From an uncultured Acetatifactor sp. (GTDB lineage Bacteria > Bacillota > Clostridia > Lachnospirales > Lachnospiraceae), in the NCBI GenBank assembly GCA_910589035.1, contig CAJUSI010000013.1, forward strand, positions 1 to 50,379: DNA of 50,379 nt. Reading direction: 5' to 3'. Under the pieces are notes generated by a model that saw nothing but the letters and a program-made list of their open reading frames with translations, did no database searches and had not been told where the DNA came from. Below, piece by piece: positions 26,752-35,045 of the stretch (positions are counted from its first letter, which is position 1; each line of letters starts with the position of its first letter). The translations under genes were made by a program, and so were the position numbers.

Positions 26752-27326
26752 GCCCAATCCTCCATTTTCTCATCTTTAGTTTATAGGAAATAATGCACAA
26801 TGAAAATCGTAATATTTTCCGATGCTATGGTATTTTTTTCATCCTTGACGGTTTCTGCCCCAAATATTTCAGAAAATGCGGCAATTTTTTACAGTGACCG
26901 TACCGGTATAACGGATAGTTCCTATCATAGCCCCAGCCAGTGCAATGCAGAATGCAGAACAAAACAGCCCGGAGAGAACCGGCAAAGCACTGTGTCCTTA
27001 TTATATAGAAAGGCCGGATCAATTAAAATGGAAAAAAAGCATATCCTCCATGCAGAATTCTCAGCAGCAGCCCGGCTTCCGCCATGAGAAAGCGCTTCCG
27101 CAGTCCGCCTCTGCCTTCGTCCGGTTCCTTCTTCATCCGCACCTATCTTTCCTGAATACAGCGAAGCCGCCCCTCCGATGACTTTTACATCATCCGGCAG
27201 AGCGGCTCCCCCTTTCCATCCTTTTCCCAGTTTATTTCACCGGCAGGCAAATATCCCGCAGCAGGCAGAATGTGCCCTTTGACACATTGATATGCGTTTT
27301 ACCGCGTTATGCCCCCCTGGAATAAG
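26752..27326. other. 575-bp intergenic region in the glycan locus
   Basis: The region holds a candidate promoter (27000-27028) and an imperfect inverted repeat near 27170-27207 (AGCCGC...GATGA / TCATC...GCGGCT). It is AT-richer than the flanking genes. Short plus-strand frames are present but show no family resemblance. It probably separates two transcription units: the beta-glucuronidase-like gene and the rest. Confidence 0.45.
27000..27028 (-). promoter_or_regulatory. Candidate promoter for the GH106-like gene
   Basis: On the minus strand, TTTTAA (27023-27028) is followed after 17 bp by TATAAT (27000-27005). It lies about 250 bp before the GH106-like start. The -10 is perfect and the -35 weak. 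Confidence 0.35.
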
Positions 27327-29015
27327 TCAGATCTGCTTTTCGTACTTTGCGGCGTATCCGGTGAAGAGCTCCTTCACCACATCATAGGACATTTTTCTGC
27401 GCCGGAATTCGTCCACAACTCCTTTGTTATTCCTTGTTCCCGGTCTGTGGGCAAACCAGCCCTTTCCCACCCGCACATCACAGAACTGCCAGATGTATAC
27501 CCCCATGCAGTCCTCATAGGATAAGATCTCCGTGATCTGATTCCTGAGCGCCTCCGCCTGGTATTCCTCCGTCCACTTGTCATGATCGGGACTCCGGAAT
27601 CCATAGATTGCGCCCGCTCCGGTTTCCGTGATCAAAAACGGCTTTCCGCCTCCGTTCCCCTTCTCCCCGGTCCATCGGTACAGCTCGTCGATCTTCTCCG
27701 AAGCGGTTTTCTCCTCATACCAATAGGGGTATATATTCCAGGATACCACGTCCGGCAGGTCCAGGCAGATATCTTTTCCGAATTTACAGCTGGCGGAGCT
27801 GCAGGGCCTTGAGCAGTCAAGCTCCCGGATCAGCGCATATTGCTTTTCATAGCATTCCCGTCCGTACGCGGTATCGCTGGCGCATTCGTTTAAAATTCCC
27901 CATATGTAAATACTGGGATGATTGTAATGGGCGGTAATCATCTCCCGGATGACCTCCTCCGCCTGCGGCTCAAAAAGCGGATTTCTCATAACCTCCTCCG
28001 AAAGTCCTCTGGCATGATTCTCCTCCCACACCAGGATTCCCATCTCATCGCACAGGTCAAGGAATCTTTCATCGTTAGGATAATGAGAGGTACGGACGGA
28101 ATTGGCCCCCATGTCCCGAAGCAGCTCCAGATCATATGCCATCATTTCAAAGGGAAGCGCACAGCCGAAATCAGGATGGGCCTCATGCCTGCAGAATCCC
28201 CTGATATGGATTGGCTTTCCATTCAATAAAATTCTGTTTCCTTCCACCCGAATGGTCCGAAAGCCCACGCGGTCGATGAGATCATCCTCCGCCATCCCGT
28301 TCCTGTACAGGACAGCGCTGATCTCGTAGAGAGCCGGATTGTGCGTATCCCAGCTCTGTGTCTCTGCAAAGAAGATTTCCTCCGACAGCACCCTGGACTT
28401 TCCCGGTGCGGCCGATACTTCAAATCTCTCCCTGGTATCATGCAGGGCTATTTCAAGGCTGATCGCATCGACAGCCTCTGTCAGGTTTGTACAGAATACC
28501 TCCACCCTGGCAAGCCAGCCGTTTTCCGTTTCCTTCAGGGGTGTCACATGAATCCCCTCCAGATATACATCCGGAACCTCCTCCGCCACCACGCCCCGGG
28601 AGATACCGCCGTAGGACATATAATCATTATCCCTGTCCAGACTGTATTCCGGGCCATAAGAATTGTCCACCAGTACCCTGAGCCGGTGCATGCCCTCCTG
28701 ACAGGCCGGCACCACAAGGGAGAAGGGTGTGTAGGAATTGTAGTGGGAGGCGGCTTCCTTCCCGTCCACGGACACCTTCGCCATATGGCTTACCCCCTTG
28801 AACTCAATCCGGATATTGCCCTGCCCCGCAAATTCCGTCTCATAGGCCGCCCAGCCCCGGTAATTCTCGAATCCCGGCCAGGTTTCCCAGCAGCCGGGAA
28901 CAGGAGCCTTGCGAATCTCCCCCTTTCTGTCCCCCTCCAGCGCCTCAAAGCGCCAGAGCCTTCCGGAGAGCTCCGTCTGCCTGCGCACCCGATGTGTTAA
29001 AAATGTTCTTACCAT
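27327..29015 (-). CDS. GH2 beta-glucuronidase-like enzyme
   Basis: 562 residues from the ATG at 29015. GGAGGT lies just upstream, and a good promoter at 29076-29104 rules out the longer frame that opens at 29162. The domains are those of a standard GH2 enzyme: jelly roll, immunoglobulin-like domain and barrel. The acid/base is E377 (IWGILNECAS) and the nucleophile E464 (FLITETGAGA). Near the end, TRNNKGVV carries an N-x-K motif (N529, K531), which in beta-glucuronidases binds the uronate carboxylate. This makes beta-glucuronidase, or a closely related uronidase, the best call. No signal peptide is visible, so it is cytoplasmic. It is the first gene of the glycan locus in the direction of transcription. 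Confidence 0.87.
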   Translation of the reverse strand: MVRTFLTHRVRRQTELSGRLWRFEALEGDRKGEIRKAPVPGCWETWPGFENYRGWAAYETEFAGQGNIRIEFKGVSHMAKVSVDGKEAASHYNSYTPFSLVVPACQEGMHRLRVLVDNSYGPEYSLDRDNDYMSYGGISRGVVAEEVPDVYLEGIHVTPLKETENGWLARVEVFCTNLTEAVDAISLEIALHDTRERFEVSAAPGKSRVLSEEIFFAETQSWDTHNPALYEISAVLYRNGMAEDDLIDRVGFRTIRVEGNRILLNGKPIHIRGFCRHEAHPDFGCALPFEMMAYDLELLRDMGANSVRTSHYPNDERFLDLCDEMGILVWEENHARGLSEEVMRNPLFEPQAEEVIREMITAHYNHPSIYIWGILNECASDTAYGRECYEKQYALIRELDCSRPCSSASCKFGKDICLDLPDVVSWNIYPYWYEEKTASEKIDELYRWTGEKGNGGGKPFLITETGAGAIYGFRSPDHDKWTEEYQAEALRNQITEILSYEDCMGVYIWQFCDVRVGKGWFAHRPGTRNNKGVVDEFRRRKMSYDVVKELFTGYAAKYEKQI

Positions 29016-29075
29016 TCTTACCTCCCGTTTCCATTCCGGCCTTTTCTGATCCGTTCCGGAATTGCTTTTGCTGAA

Positions 29076-29104
29076 AGTATACTCTTTTTCCGGGATCGTT
29101 TCAA
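29076..29104 (-). promoter_or_regulatory. SigA-type promoter of the beta-glucuronidase-like gene
   Basis: On the minus strand, TTGAAA (29099-29104) is followed after 17 bp by TATACT (29076-29081). The predicted transcript start is about 55 nt before the ATG at 29015. Confidence 0.65.
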
Positions 29105-29178
29105 GCCCCTCCCTGCGGTTACGGAGTTCCCTTTTCCGGCCCGGGCAGTCCGAAACCGGCATTCTGCTCCTTTACACA

Positions 29179-29222
29179 GGCTGCTGACGTCAGGCGCCCG
29201 CGGAAAAGCCCCCGGCGTCAGC
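29179..29222. other. Inverted repeat at the spoIIP stop codon
   Basis: GCTGACG (29179-29185) pairs with CGTCAGC (29216-29222); the right arm overlaps the spoIIP stop. The loop is GC-rich and no T-run follows, so a weak terminator or 3' stabiliser is possible. Confidence 0.4.
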
Positions 29223-30528
29223 TTCCCGACAGCACCAAGTCCAGAATATGTGCCAGAGGATCACAGGCGTTCATGGCTTCCTCCACGGTATTATTCTGGG
29301 CTCCCATCTCAATGAGCAGATATTTGGGACATAAATGCATATTGTAGCGATAGGCCTTCAGATAGATCCTGCGGGTGAGACCGGGATAATACTCCACGGC
29401 TTTCATCTGCATCCGAAAGGAAAATGCCAGGTTGGACTCCAGATTCTCATTGTACAGATAGGCGATGTTCCCCGTATTCCTGGTTCTGGAGAGTCCGTTA
29501 AAGAACATGAACCTGGCGGTGGGTCTTCCGTCCAGATCCATCACAAGCCTCGTGGATTCCGGCACCGCATCCCTATGTAAATCGATCACCACCTCAATGG
29601 AGGGATTCTCCTCCAGCACGCGCTCTATATCCGGCAGCGATCTGGAATACGCGTCATCCCTGCCCTCCACATCATACTGCCCCCGATAATGCAATACCTC
29701 ATAGCCGTAGACATTGGTCAGAATATCTGTCAAATGATCTCCCACTCCCATGATGCTTGTGGAGGCGTCTCCCGGCACGGAATCGGCAAATCCTTCCTGG
29801 GAATGGGTGTGATAGATGAGAATCTGGGGGCCGTCTCCTTCTTTGGATATGCTCAGATCCTCCTCCATAAACCTGCTCACATCCATTTCGCTCCCCGCCG
29901 AAGTACTGGGATCCACCGTGTAATACTGCTGGATCAGTGTCTGGGAATTCTTCAAGGGTTCCAGATCCACCTGTGTCTGTCTGGTATGGGGGATAAAGGC
30001 GGTAAGCTGCTGCATTTTGAGCGCCGCCTCATTCTCCGCCCGCAGCAGTTCCTCCAGGCTCTCGCCCTGCCCTTCCGGCATCTGTGTATTTTCGGCTATT
30101 CCCGGATTCTCCGGCATGGGTTCCTCCTCCAGCTGGCCGATTCCCTCCTCCGCCTCCGCCATCAATATGGTATGAAAATCCGTCCCTTCTTCCTCTTTGG
30201 GCTTATCCTGCATCAGATAACCGTAAAAAGGAAGCAGCCCGTCAATCTGCTCCTGCCACAGCCAATGGGTCTGCCTCCCGCTTAGTGCCGCAAAGGTAAT
30301 GCAGGGCATAAACTGCCCATACAGCATGTTTTCCGCCTCCTGTGCAAGGCCCTTCAGCATGGCGCCTCCGATGGTATCCCCCATCTCCACCGTGTCAGTA
30401 ACGGCGGCGCTGCAGCTTTTTGTCACTGCCTGAATTCCCAGGAACAAGATTGCCAGGACAAGAAGCTTCTTAGTCATTTTATCCGCAAAAGCTTTCCTGT
30501 TTACAGCGACACACTTCCTTTCTCCCAA
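29218..30528 (-). CDS. spoIIP: Stage II sporulation protein P, peptidoglycan hydrolase
   Basis: 436 residues with an N-terminal membrane anchor (KKLLVLAILFLGIQAV), an acidic low-complexity linker, and the SpoIIP amidase/endopeptidase domain. Conserved zinc and catalytic segments are IYHTHSQEGF (H240, H242, E245) and IDLHRDAVP (H318). With SpoIID and SpoIIM, it thins septal peptidoglycan during engulfment of the forespore. It lies 37 bp downstream of gpr, the usual arrangement. The TTG at 30528 is the first start; ribosome-site support is poor, and the ATG at 30477 is an alternative. Confidence 0.93.
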   Translation of the reverse strand: MGERKCVAVNRKAFADKMTKKLLVLAILFLGIQAVTKSCSAAVTDTVEMGDTIGGAMLKGLAQEAENMLYGQFMPCITFAALSGRQTHWLWQEQIDGLLPFYGYLMQDKPKEEEGTDFHTILMAEAEEGIGQLEEEPMPENPGIAENTQMPEGQGESLEELLRAENEAALKMQQLTAFIPHTRQTQVDLEPLKNSQTLIQQYYTVDPSTSAGSEMDVSRFMEEDLSISKEGDGPQILIYHTHSQEGFADSVPGDASTSIMGVGDHLTDILTNVYGYEVLHYRGQYDVEGRDDAYSRSLPDIERVLEENPSIEVVIDLHRDAVPESTRLVMDLDGRPTARFMFFNGLSRTRNTGNIAYLYNENLESNLAFSFRMQMKAVEYYPGLTRRIYLKAYRYNMHLCPKYLLIEMGAQNNTVEEAMNACDPLAHILDLVLSGS

Positions 30529-30565
30529 GAAATATCTTTTTCAATATATGCTCGTCTAAGCCGGT

Positions 30566-31501
30566 TCATGATTCCATAAAAGCCTCTCCTATGGCTATAT
30601 TAATGCCCTCCGACACGGTGAAGCTCACTCTCTTGATGACGGCGTCGATATCCTTTCCTGTCATGTACATATTATTCAATTCCGCAAAATTCAGCTTCTG
30701 CTTTTCCCTGCATTTGGCTCCTGCCAGATCCCGCTCCTCTTCCAGCAGCTTTTCCAATGCGTCCCCCACTATGGTAGCCGCGTCCACAACCGTTGGAATG
30801 CCGATGGCAATCACAGGCACTCCCAGGCTTTCCTCCGTCAAAGCATTCCTGTGATTCCCCACGCCGGAGCCCGGCTGAATGCCCGTGTTGGTAATCTGTA
30901 TGGTGCGGTTCAGCCTTTTGGTGCTGCGGGCCGCCAGAGCGTCTATCACAATCAGCACATCCGGGGAGGTTTCCTTTACCACACCCTTGACAATCTCCGC
31001 CGCCTCCATGCCTGTCTTCGCCATAACCCCCGGCTCCAACGCGCTGATCTGGTTCATTTTCTCACAATTATAGGCCGCCTTGCCGTATTCCTTCATAATA
31101 TGTCTGGTGATAAAGAGATTATCCACCACCTGGGGCCCCAGCGCATCCGCAGTTACCTCCCGGTTTCCGAGCCCCACCACAAGAACCGACTGTTCCTTCT
31201 CCGCCCCGGGAAGGAGCTCCAGGATCTCCTCCGCCAGGCAGCAGGATATTTCCCTGTGATAATCCTCATCCGGCTCTATCATGGCGGGCGCTTCCATGGT
31301 CACATAGATTCCAATGGGCTTTCCCATAGCCTTTGCCGCATTCATGGTATCGATCATCACCTTCGTGACACGGATATCCTCCTCGTCAAGGTAATACTCC
31401 TCCACCCTGACTCCGCGCAGTTCACTTTCCGCTTCGCAGATACTCTCCCTGGCCTCCAGCGCCAGATCCGTTCTCATTTGAAAATTTCCCTTACTCTGCA
31501 T
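30566..31501 (-). CDS. gpr: Germination protease GPR
   Basis: 311 residues, shorter than Bacillus GPR (about 370) but collinear. An N-terminal MRTDLALEA segment corresponds to the self-cleavage region of the zymogen. The candidate catalytic aspartates are D119 (TADALGP) and D187 (VIDALAARS), matching the two conserved Asp of this atypical aspartic protease. GPR degrades small acid-soluble spore proteins at germination. AGGAGA lies 8 nt before the ATG. It shares a 249-bp divergent region with rpsT and is probably co-transcribed with spoIIP. Confidence 0.95.
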   Translation of the reverse strand: MQSKGNFQMRTDLALEARESICEAESELRGVRVEEYYLDEEDIRVTKVMIDTMNAAKAMGKPIGIYVTMEAPAMIEPDEDYHREISCCLAEEILELLPGAEKEQSVLVVGLGNREVTADALGPQVVDNLFITRHIMKEYGKAAYNCEKMNQISALEPGVMAKTGMEAAEIVKGVVKETSPDVLIVIDALAARSTKRLNRTIQITNTGIQPGSGVGNHRNALTEESLGVPVIAIGIPTVVDAATIVGDALEKLLEEERDLAGAKCREKQKLNFAELNNMYMTGKDIDAVIKRVSFTVSEGINIAIGEAFMES

Positions 31502-31635
31502 TGTCTTCTCTCCTTTGCAATCCCTGTCCCAAACCGACTGCCCTGAGCTTTTGTCTCATTTTGTGCAATTCATGGATATTTCTTTGAACTGCTTTGTTTA
31601 TTTCTTATTTTAGACAATTTTTCGCGGAATATGTC

Positions 31636-31664
31636 TTGACAAAGTTTCTATTATTTACTAAAAT
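31636..31664 (+). promoter_or_regulatory. Promoter of rpsT
   Basis: TTGACA (31636-31641) is followed after 17 bp by TAAAAT (31659-31664), a near-consensus housekeeping promoter about 80 bp before the rpsT ribosome site. Confidence 0.75.
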
Positions 31665-31750
31665 GTCCTTGTGTGTTTGCATTAGTCTTCCGTGTCTGGC
31701 TAAAGTGAAACAAGATAGATTAAATTTAGATACAATTGGAGGTGTATGAC

Positions 31751-32014
31751 TTGGCTAACATTAAATCCGCGAAAAAGAGAATCCTGGTAAACCGCACAAA
31801 GGCTGACCGTAACAAGGCTATCAGAACCCGTGTCAAGACTGCTATGAAGAAAGTATATGCCGTTATCGCAACCGGTGACAAGGAAGCTGCAAAGGCAGAG
31901 CTTGCTGCTGCTACCAAGGTGATCGAGATGGCCGGAAGCAAGGGCGTTTACCATAAGAACAATGTTGCCCACAAGGTTTCCCGTATCAGCAAAGCCGTAA
32001 ACGAGATGGCTTAA
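31751..32014 (+). CDS. rpsT: Ribosomal protein S20
   Basis: 87 residues beginning ANIKSAKKRILVNRTKADRN after the initiator, very basic and of standard length. The start is TTG at 31751 with GGAGGT 7 nt upstream; an upstream TTG at 31736 would add five residues not seen in the family. S20 binds 16S rRNA in the small subunit. E. coli rpsT also uses UUG, where it takes part in autoregulation. It is the only clearly complete plus-strand gene in the window and faces away from gpr, as in other Firmicutes. Confidence 0.97.
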   Translation: MANIKSAKKRILVNRTKADRNKAIRTRVKTAMKKVYAVIATGDKEAAKAELAAATKVIEMAGSKGVYHKNNVAHKVSRISKAVNEMA

Positions 32015-32036
32015 TTTTCAGAATACAATGTACATG

Positions 32037-32067
32037 AAAACACCCATGCCGCCCATGGGTGTTTTTT
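32037..32067. terminator. Bidirectional terminator between rpsT and the TPM gene
   Basis: A 12-bp stem (AAAACACCCATG with CATGGGTGTTTT) with a 5-nt loop is flanked by six T on the plus strand. It serves rpsT, and its A-rich 5' arm gives T on the minus strand for the convergent TPM gene. Confidence 0.85.
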
Positions 32068-32073
32068 ATGGTT

Positions 32074-32994
32074 CTAATGCCTGTGGCTTCCGCCTCCGTG
32101 GCTGGCTCCGCTGCTGCTGCGGTGATGCCCGCCGCCCCCGCTTCTGCCGCCTCCGCTTCTGCCGCTGCCCGAGCTGCTGCTCTCTATCTTCCTGGTGACT
32201 ACATTCTTCCTGATAAGCTCATCCCCCTTGCTGTTCAGCTCGGGCTTTCCTCCCGCCACATAGGCGTTCACCGCCACGGTATTTTCCGCCTTTTTCTGGG
32301 AAGAACCGCTGACTGCGTAACAGAAGGCGATAATCACGGGCAGAAGAAACACTGTAACCCAGGAAAAAGGCAGGGACAGCGAATTCCCCATCCGTCTGCC
32401 CACTTCCTTCACATAGGCTCTGTAAGCCCTGTAGGGATCAGTGTCATAGTATTCATCCACAGCATAGAGCACTTCGTCAATATCATGACTGCCAAAGGCA
32501 TGTTCCACGCTTCCGCTGGTGGAGAGATGCTCCCCGTTCTGTCCCGGATACCAGTTGTGTAACAGGAGAACGCCGTCCCCCTCAAAGCCCTTGTTGTAGC
32601 CGAACCGGTTCTCATCCCAGAAGTCGTCCGCAATATCCTGCATATTCTGTTCCCAGTTATCTGAGCGCAGCCCGTATTCCGACATGGCCTCCTCACCCTC
32701 CACTGTCTGGTCGATGGTCACAAGGACAATGTCGATCTGCAGCCTTCTCTCCGTCTGCGCTATGTACTCCCGCAGCTTCTCTTCTTCCTTATCGGTGAGT
32801 ACATCCGCGTAATCGAATACCCTCTCCTCCGGAGCCTCATGGTTGGTTCTGGGAACATTCCTGATCTGGCGGATAACTGCCAGGACTATACAGGCCGCCG
32901 CCATAAGTCCTATCAAAATAAACCACACGCGGAAATAGCGCAGATACTGTCTTACCGCTTCCAATTTTACATTCTTTTCCATTTCACACCCCAT
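32074..32994 (-). CDS. TPM-domain membrane protein
   Basis: 306 residues if started at the ATG at 32994; the ATG at 32982 is equally possible, since both ribosome sites are weak. A membrane helix near the N-terminus (VWFILIGLMAAACIVLAVI) is followed by a TPM domain (PF04536), recognised by VFDYADVLTDKEEEKLREYI, then DDFWDENRFGYNKGFEGDGVLLL. A second helix comes after (VTVFLLPVIIAFCYAV). The C-terminal tail is rich in Ser, Gly and His. TPM proteins are linked to photosystem repair in plants and membrane stress in bacteria; the role here is unknown. It ends at the terminator shared with rpsT. Confidence 0.8.
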   Translation of the reverse strand: MGCEMEKNVKLEAVRQYLRYFRVWFILIGLMAAACIVLAVIRQIRNVPRTNHEAPEERVFDYADVLTDKEEEKLREYIAQTERRLQIDIVLVTIDQTVEGEEAMSEYGLRSDNWEQNMQDIADDFWDENRFGYNKGFEGDGVLLLHNWYPGQNGEHLSTSGSVEHAFGSHDIDEVLYAVDEYYDTDPYRAYRAYVKEVGRRMGNSLSLPFSWVTVFLLPVIIAFCYAVSGSSQKKAENTVAVNAYVAGGKPELNSKGDELIRKNVVTRKIESSSSGSGRSGGGRSGGGGHHRSSSGASHGGGSHRH

Positions 32995-33128
32995 GTATGT
33001 ATCTCTTTCTATCCATATCGGTCCCAAGCCGCTGAGAAGTCAATTCCCTCCGGCAAGCCGACAGAGCCTTCATCCTGCGTCACAGCAAGCTGCGGAGGGT
33101 TACTCTCGCGGCCTTCTGCCAGGCATTC

Positions 33129-34118
33129 CTATAAAAGTCCCAGTATGATCTGCAGCAGCGCAAGGGTCACCGTAAGGCACGCCCACAATGTCCCCACATA
33201 CACCATGAATTTCTTCCCGGAAAAAGGGGCTGTCCCCACGATTTTGCCTGTCTGCCCGTTGACATAAAAGGGATAATCCTGATCCTTATAGCGATATATG
33301 TATTTCCACACGGGAAGAAGCCCATATGCTGCGCTGCTGTTCTTTACCAGGATATCCTGCTTCACCGTCCTCACCGTGTTATACCCCGCATAGCTCTCCC
33401 GCAAAAGCTTCGCCGCATCCTCCTGCATCAGGGCCCTCGCCCTGTTTTCCACCGCATCCGATGTCATATTATATTTCTCCCCGTTAAACCCGGACATGAA
33501 TTCCGGCCGGAAATCCACCATCTGCCCGTAGTTAAAAGGAGCGATCAGATCCATCACATCATCCGGCATCCGTTCGGAGGCATCCACCGGCATCTTCTCA
33601 AAGCGGATATCCATACTGCGGCTTATGGCATAGACGCTGGTTTCCGTATATTCCATATTCTGGCTGCGCCAGACCCGAACCTTCGTACCCTCTCCCTGAA
33701 AATAACAGCCCGTATCATAATCATAGAACCAATAGGGCACATAGATTCCTTCCATACTGTTCAGGCGCACCTCGGACAGAAAGTCCGTGGGAGCAAAGAG
33801 GCATCTTTTAAATTTCCCGCGGAGAAATTTCTTACAGCTTTCCTTTCCCAGCTGGAATGGAATGATCACCCGGGGCGCATACCTGCCCTCCACCCTCTCG
33901 TTGAAAATCAGGTAGCTGTCGCAATAAGGGCATTGAGCCGCGGAGGTGTGCTCCTGTACCGGCACCTCACCCCCGCAGTTCGGACAGACGGTCAAAGCAT
34001 CCGTCACCCCTTCCGCCCGCTCGCCGCTTTCTTCGCTTTCACAGAAAGGGCAGTACATTCCGTGCCTCTCCGGACTGTATACCACATTTCCTCCGCAGTT
34101 TTTACATTTGAAAAACAT
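33129..34118 (-). CDS. Zinc-ribbon membrane protein
   Basis: 329 residues from the ATG at 34118, which follows an AAAGGAAAGG run; a longer frame opens at 34355 but runs through repeat DNA. Two zinc ribbons open the protein (KCKNCGG...YCPFCES and VCPNCGG...QCPYCDS), followed by a conserved region of unknown function (VPYWFYDYDTGCYFQGEG) and one C-terminal membrane helix (YVGTLWACLTVTLALLQIIL). Related proteins are annotated as TFIIB-type zinc ribbon-containing or DNA helicase-like, without functional data. It lies downstream of a gene of unknown function. Confidence 0.75.
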   Translation of the reverse strand: MFFKCKNCGGNVVYSPERHGMYCPFCESEESGERAEGVTDALTVCPNCGGEVPVQEHTSAAQCPYCDSYLIFNERVEGRYAPRVIIPFQLGKESCKKFLRGKFKRCLFAPTDFLSEVRLNSMEGIYVPYWFYDYDTGCYFQGEGTKVRVWRSQNMEYTETSVYAISRSMDIRFEKMPVDASERMPDDVMDLIAPFNYGQMVDFRPEFMSGFNGEKYNMTSDAVENRARALMQEDAAKLLRESYAGYNTVRTVKQDILVKNSSAAYGLLPVWKYIYRYKDQDYPFYVNGQTGKIVGTAPFSGKKFMVYVGTLWACLTVTLALLQIILGLL

Positions 34119-34210
34119 AAGCCTTTCCTTTCTCTTATCTGCCCGTGAATCCGTCTGACTCATGGCCCCATATCCATTTCCTGCTTCCTTACAATTCATG
34201 CTTCCGCCTT

Positions 34211-34367
34211 CGGGGCTGCCGTCACAGCCGGTCTGTGGAAGCATGAGTCCGCCGGACCCTGCGTCCTTCACCCACAGAGCACCTTGCTTCCTCCTGGGTC
34301 CGCCGTCACAGCCGATCCGGGAGAGCATGAATCCGCCGCCGGGCCATCCCCTCACTCACAGAGCACC
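34211..34367. repeat. 73-bp imperfect direct repeat at a gene end
   Basis: Copies lie at 34211-34283 and 34295-34367 (offset 84 bp), with perfect blocks such as GCCGTCACAGCCG and CACAGAGCACC. The right copy includes the last codons and stop of the 175-residue gene at 34352; the left copy lies downstream in its transcription direction. Confidence 0.7.
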
Positions 34368-34879
34368 ACAACCTTCGACGGCGTCGTCTGGGCCGGGATA
34401 CTTCTGGTGGAATTGCCGTAGCTGACCACCAGGCTGTGATTGGCAGGCGAACCCTGGAAATACTGGTTGTTGGTAGTCCTTACATCCACGCTCCCGTCCA
34501 TATTCAGCTGCAGCGTCCGGGCTTCGTTTACCAGATCGGCATTATAGTACCCCACATCCACCATACGGCCGTTCTTCTCCCTGGCGGCAGCCACCGCATT
34601 GTACTGGGGCGGATAGATCAGGGGCATGGGAGCGTCCGCCCGATACCAGAAGGTGCACATCATGCCCACGGACAGGGTTTCGAAATCCACCACATAGGTG
34701 GCAGGAGTAAGAACCATATTCACCGTATTCCCATCCATATCCTCCACATTGACAAATATCATGCAGCCGTCGGCACGTCTTCCCCCCATCCTGGCAGGCA
34801 CCATATCCACGATGACTCCTCTTACAGAGCCAAAACGGTTTCTCCCGAAGGGGGTTCTGTTATCCATATCAAAATCCAT
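34352..34879 (-). CDS. Hypothetical protein, 175 residues
   Basis: The start at the ATG at 34879 is supported by GGGAG 5 nt upstream; the frame stays open to 35017. The protein is beta-rich in appearance (GSVRGVIVDMVPAR, GNTVNMVLTPATYVVD, SVDVRTTNNQYFQG), without membrane segments or signal peptide. The segments at the start resemble an OB-like barrel, but I could not assign a family. It precedes the zinc-ribbon gene, so the two may work together. Confidence 0.6.
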   Translation of the reverse strand: MDFDMDNRTPFGRNRFGSVRGVIVDMVPARMGGRRADGCMIFVNVEDMDGNTVNMVLTPATYVVDFETLSVGMMCTFWYRADAPMPLIYPPQYNAVAAAREKNGRMVDVGYYNADLVNEARTLQLNMDGSVDVRTTNNQYFQGSPANHSLVVSYGNSTRSIPAQTTPSKVVVLCE

Positions 34880-35045
34880 AGTTTCTCCCATAAATATATT
34901 ATCTGTCTGCCTATAATATGCTTTCGGCCCGGAAATGTGCAGGTCCCCTGGAGCCTTGCTGATTCCGATCCGGGCCTGCGGCAGACTTACCTGCGGGGGG
35001 CGAAAGCAGGCCTGCACTCACGAATATCCTCTTTTGCTCCCCGGC

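Noticed and set aside
29016..29162. N-terminal extension of the beta-glucuronidase-like protein
   Set aside because: A near-consensus promoter and ribosome site inside this stretch place the transcript start and the start codon downstream.
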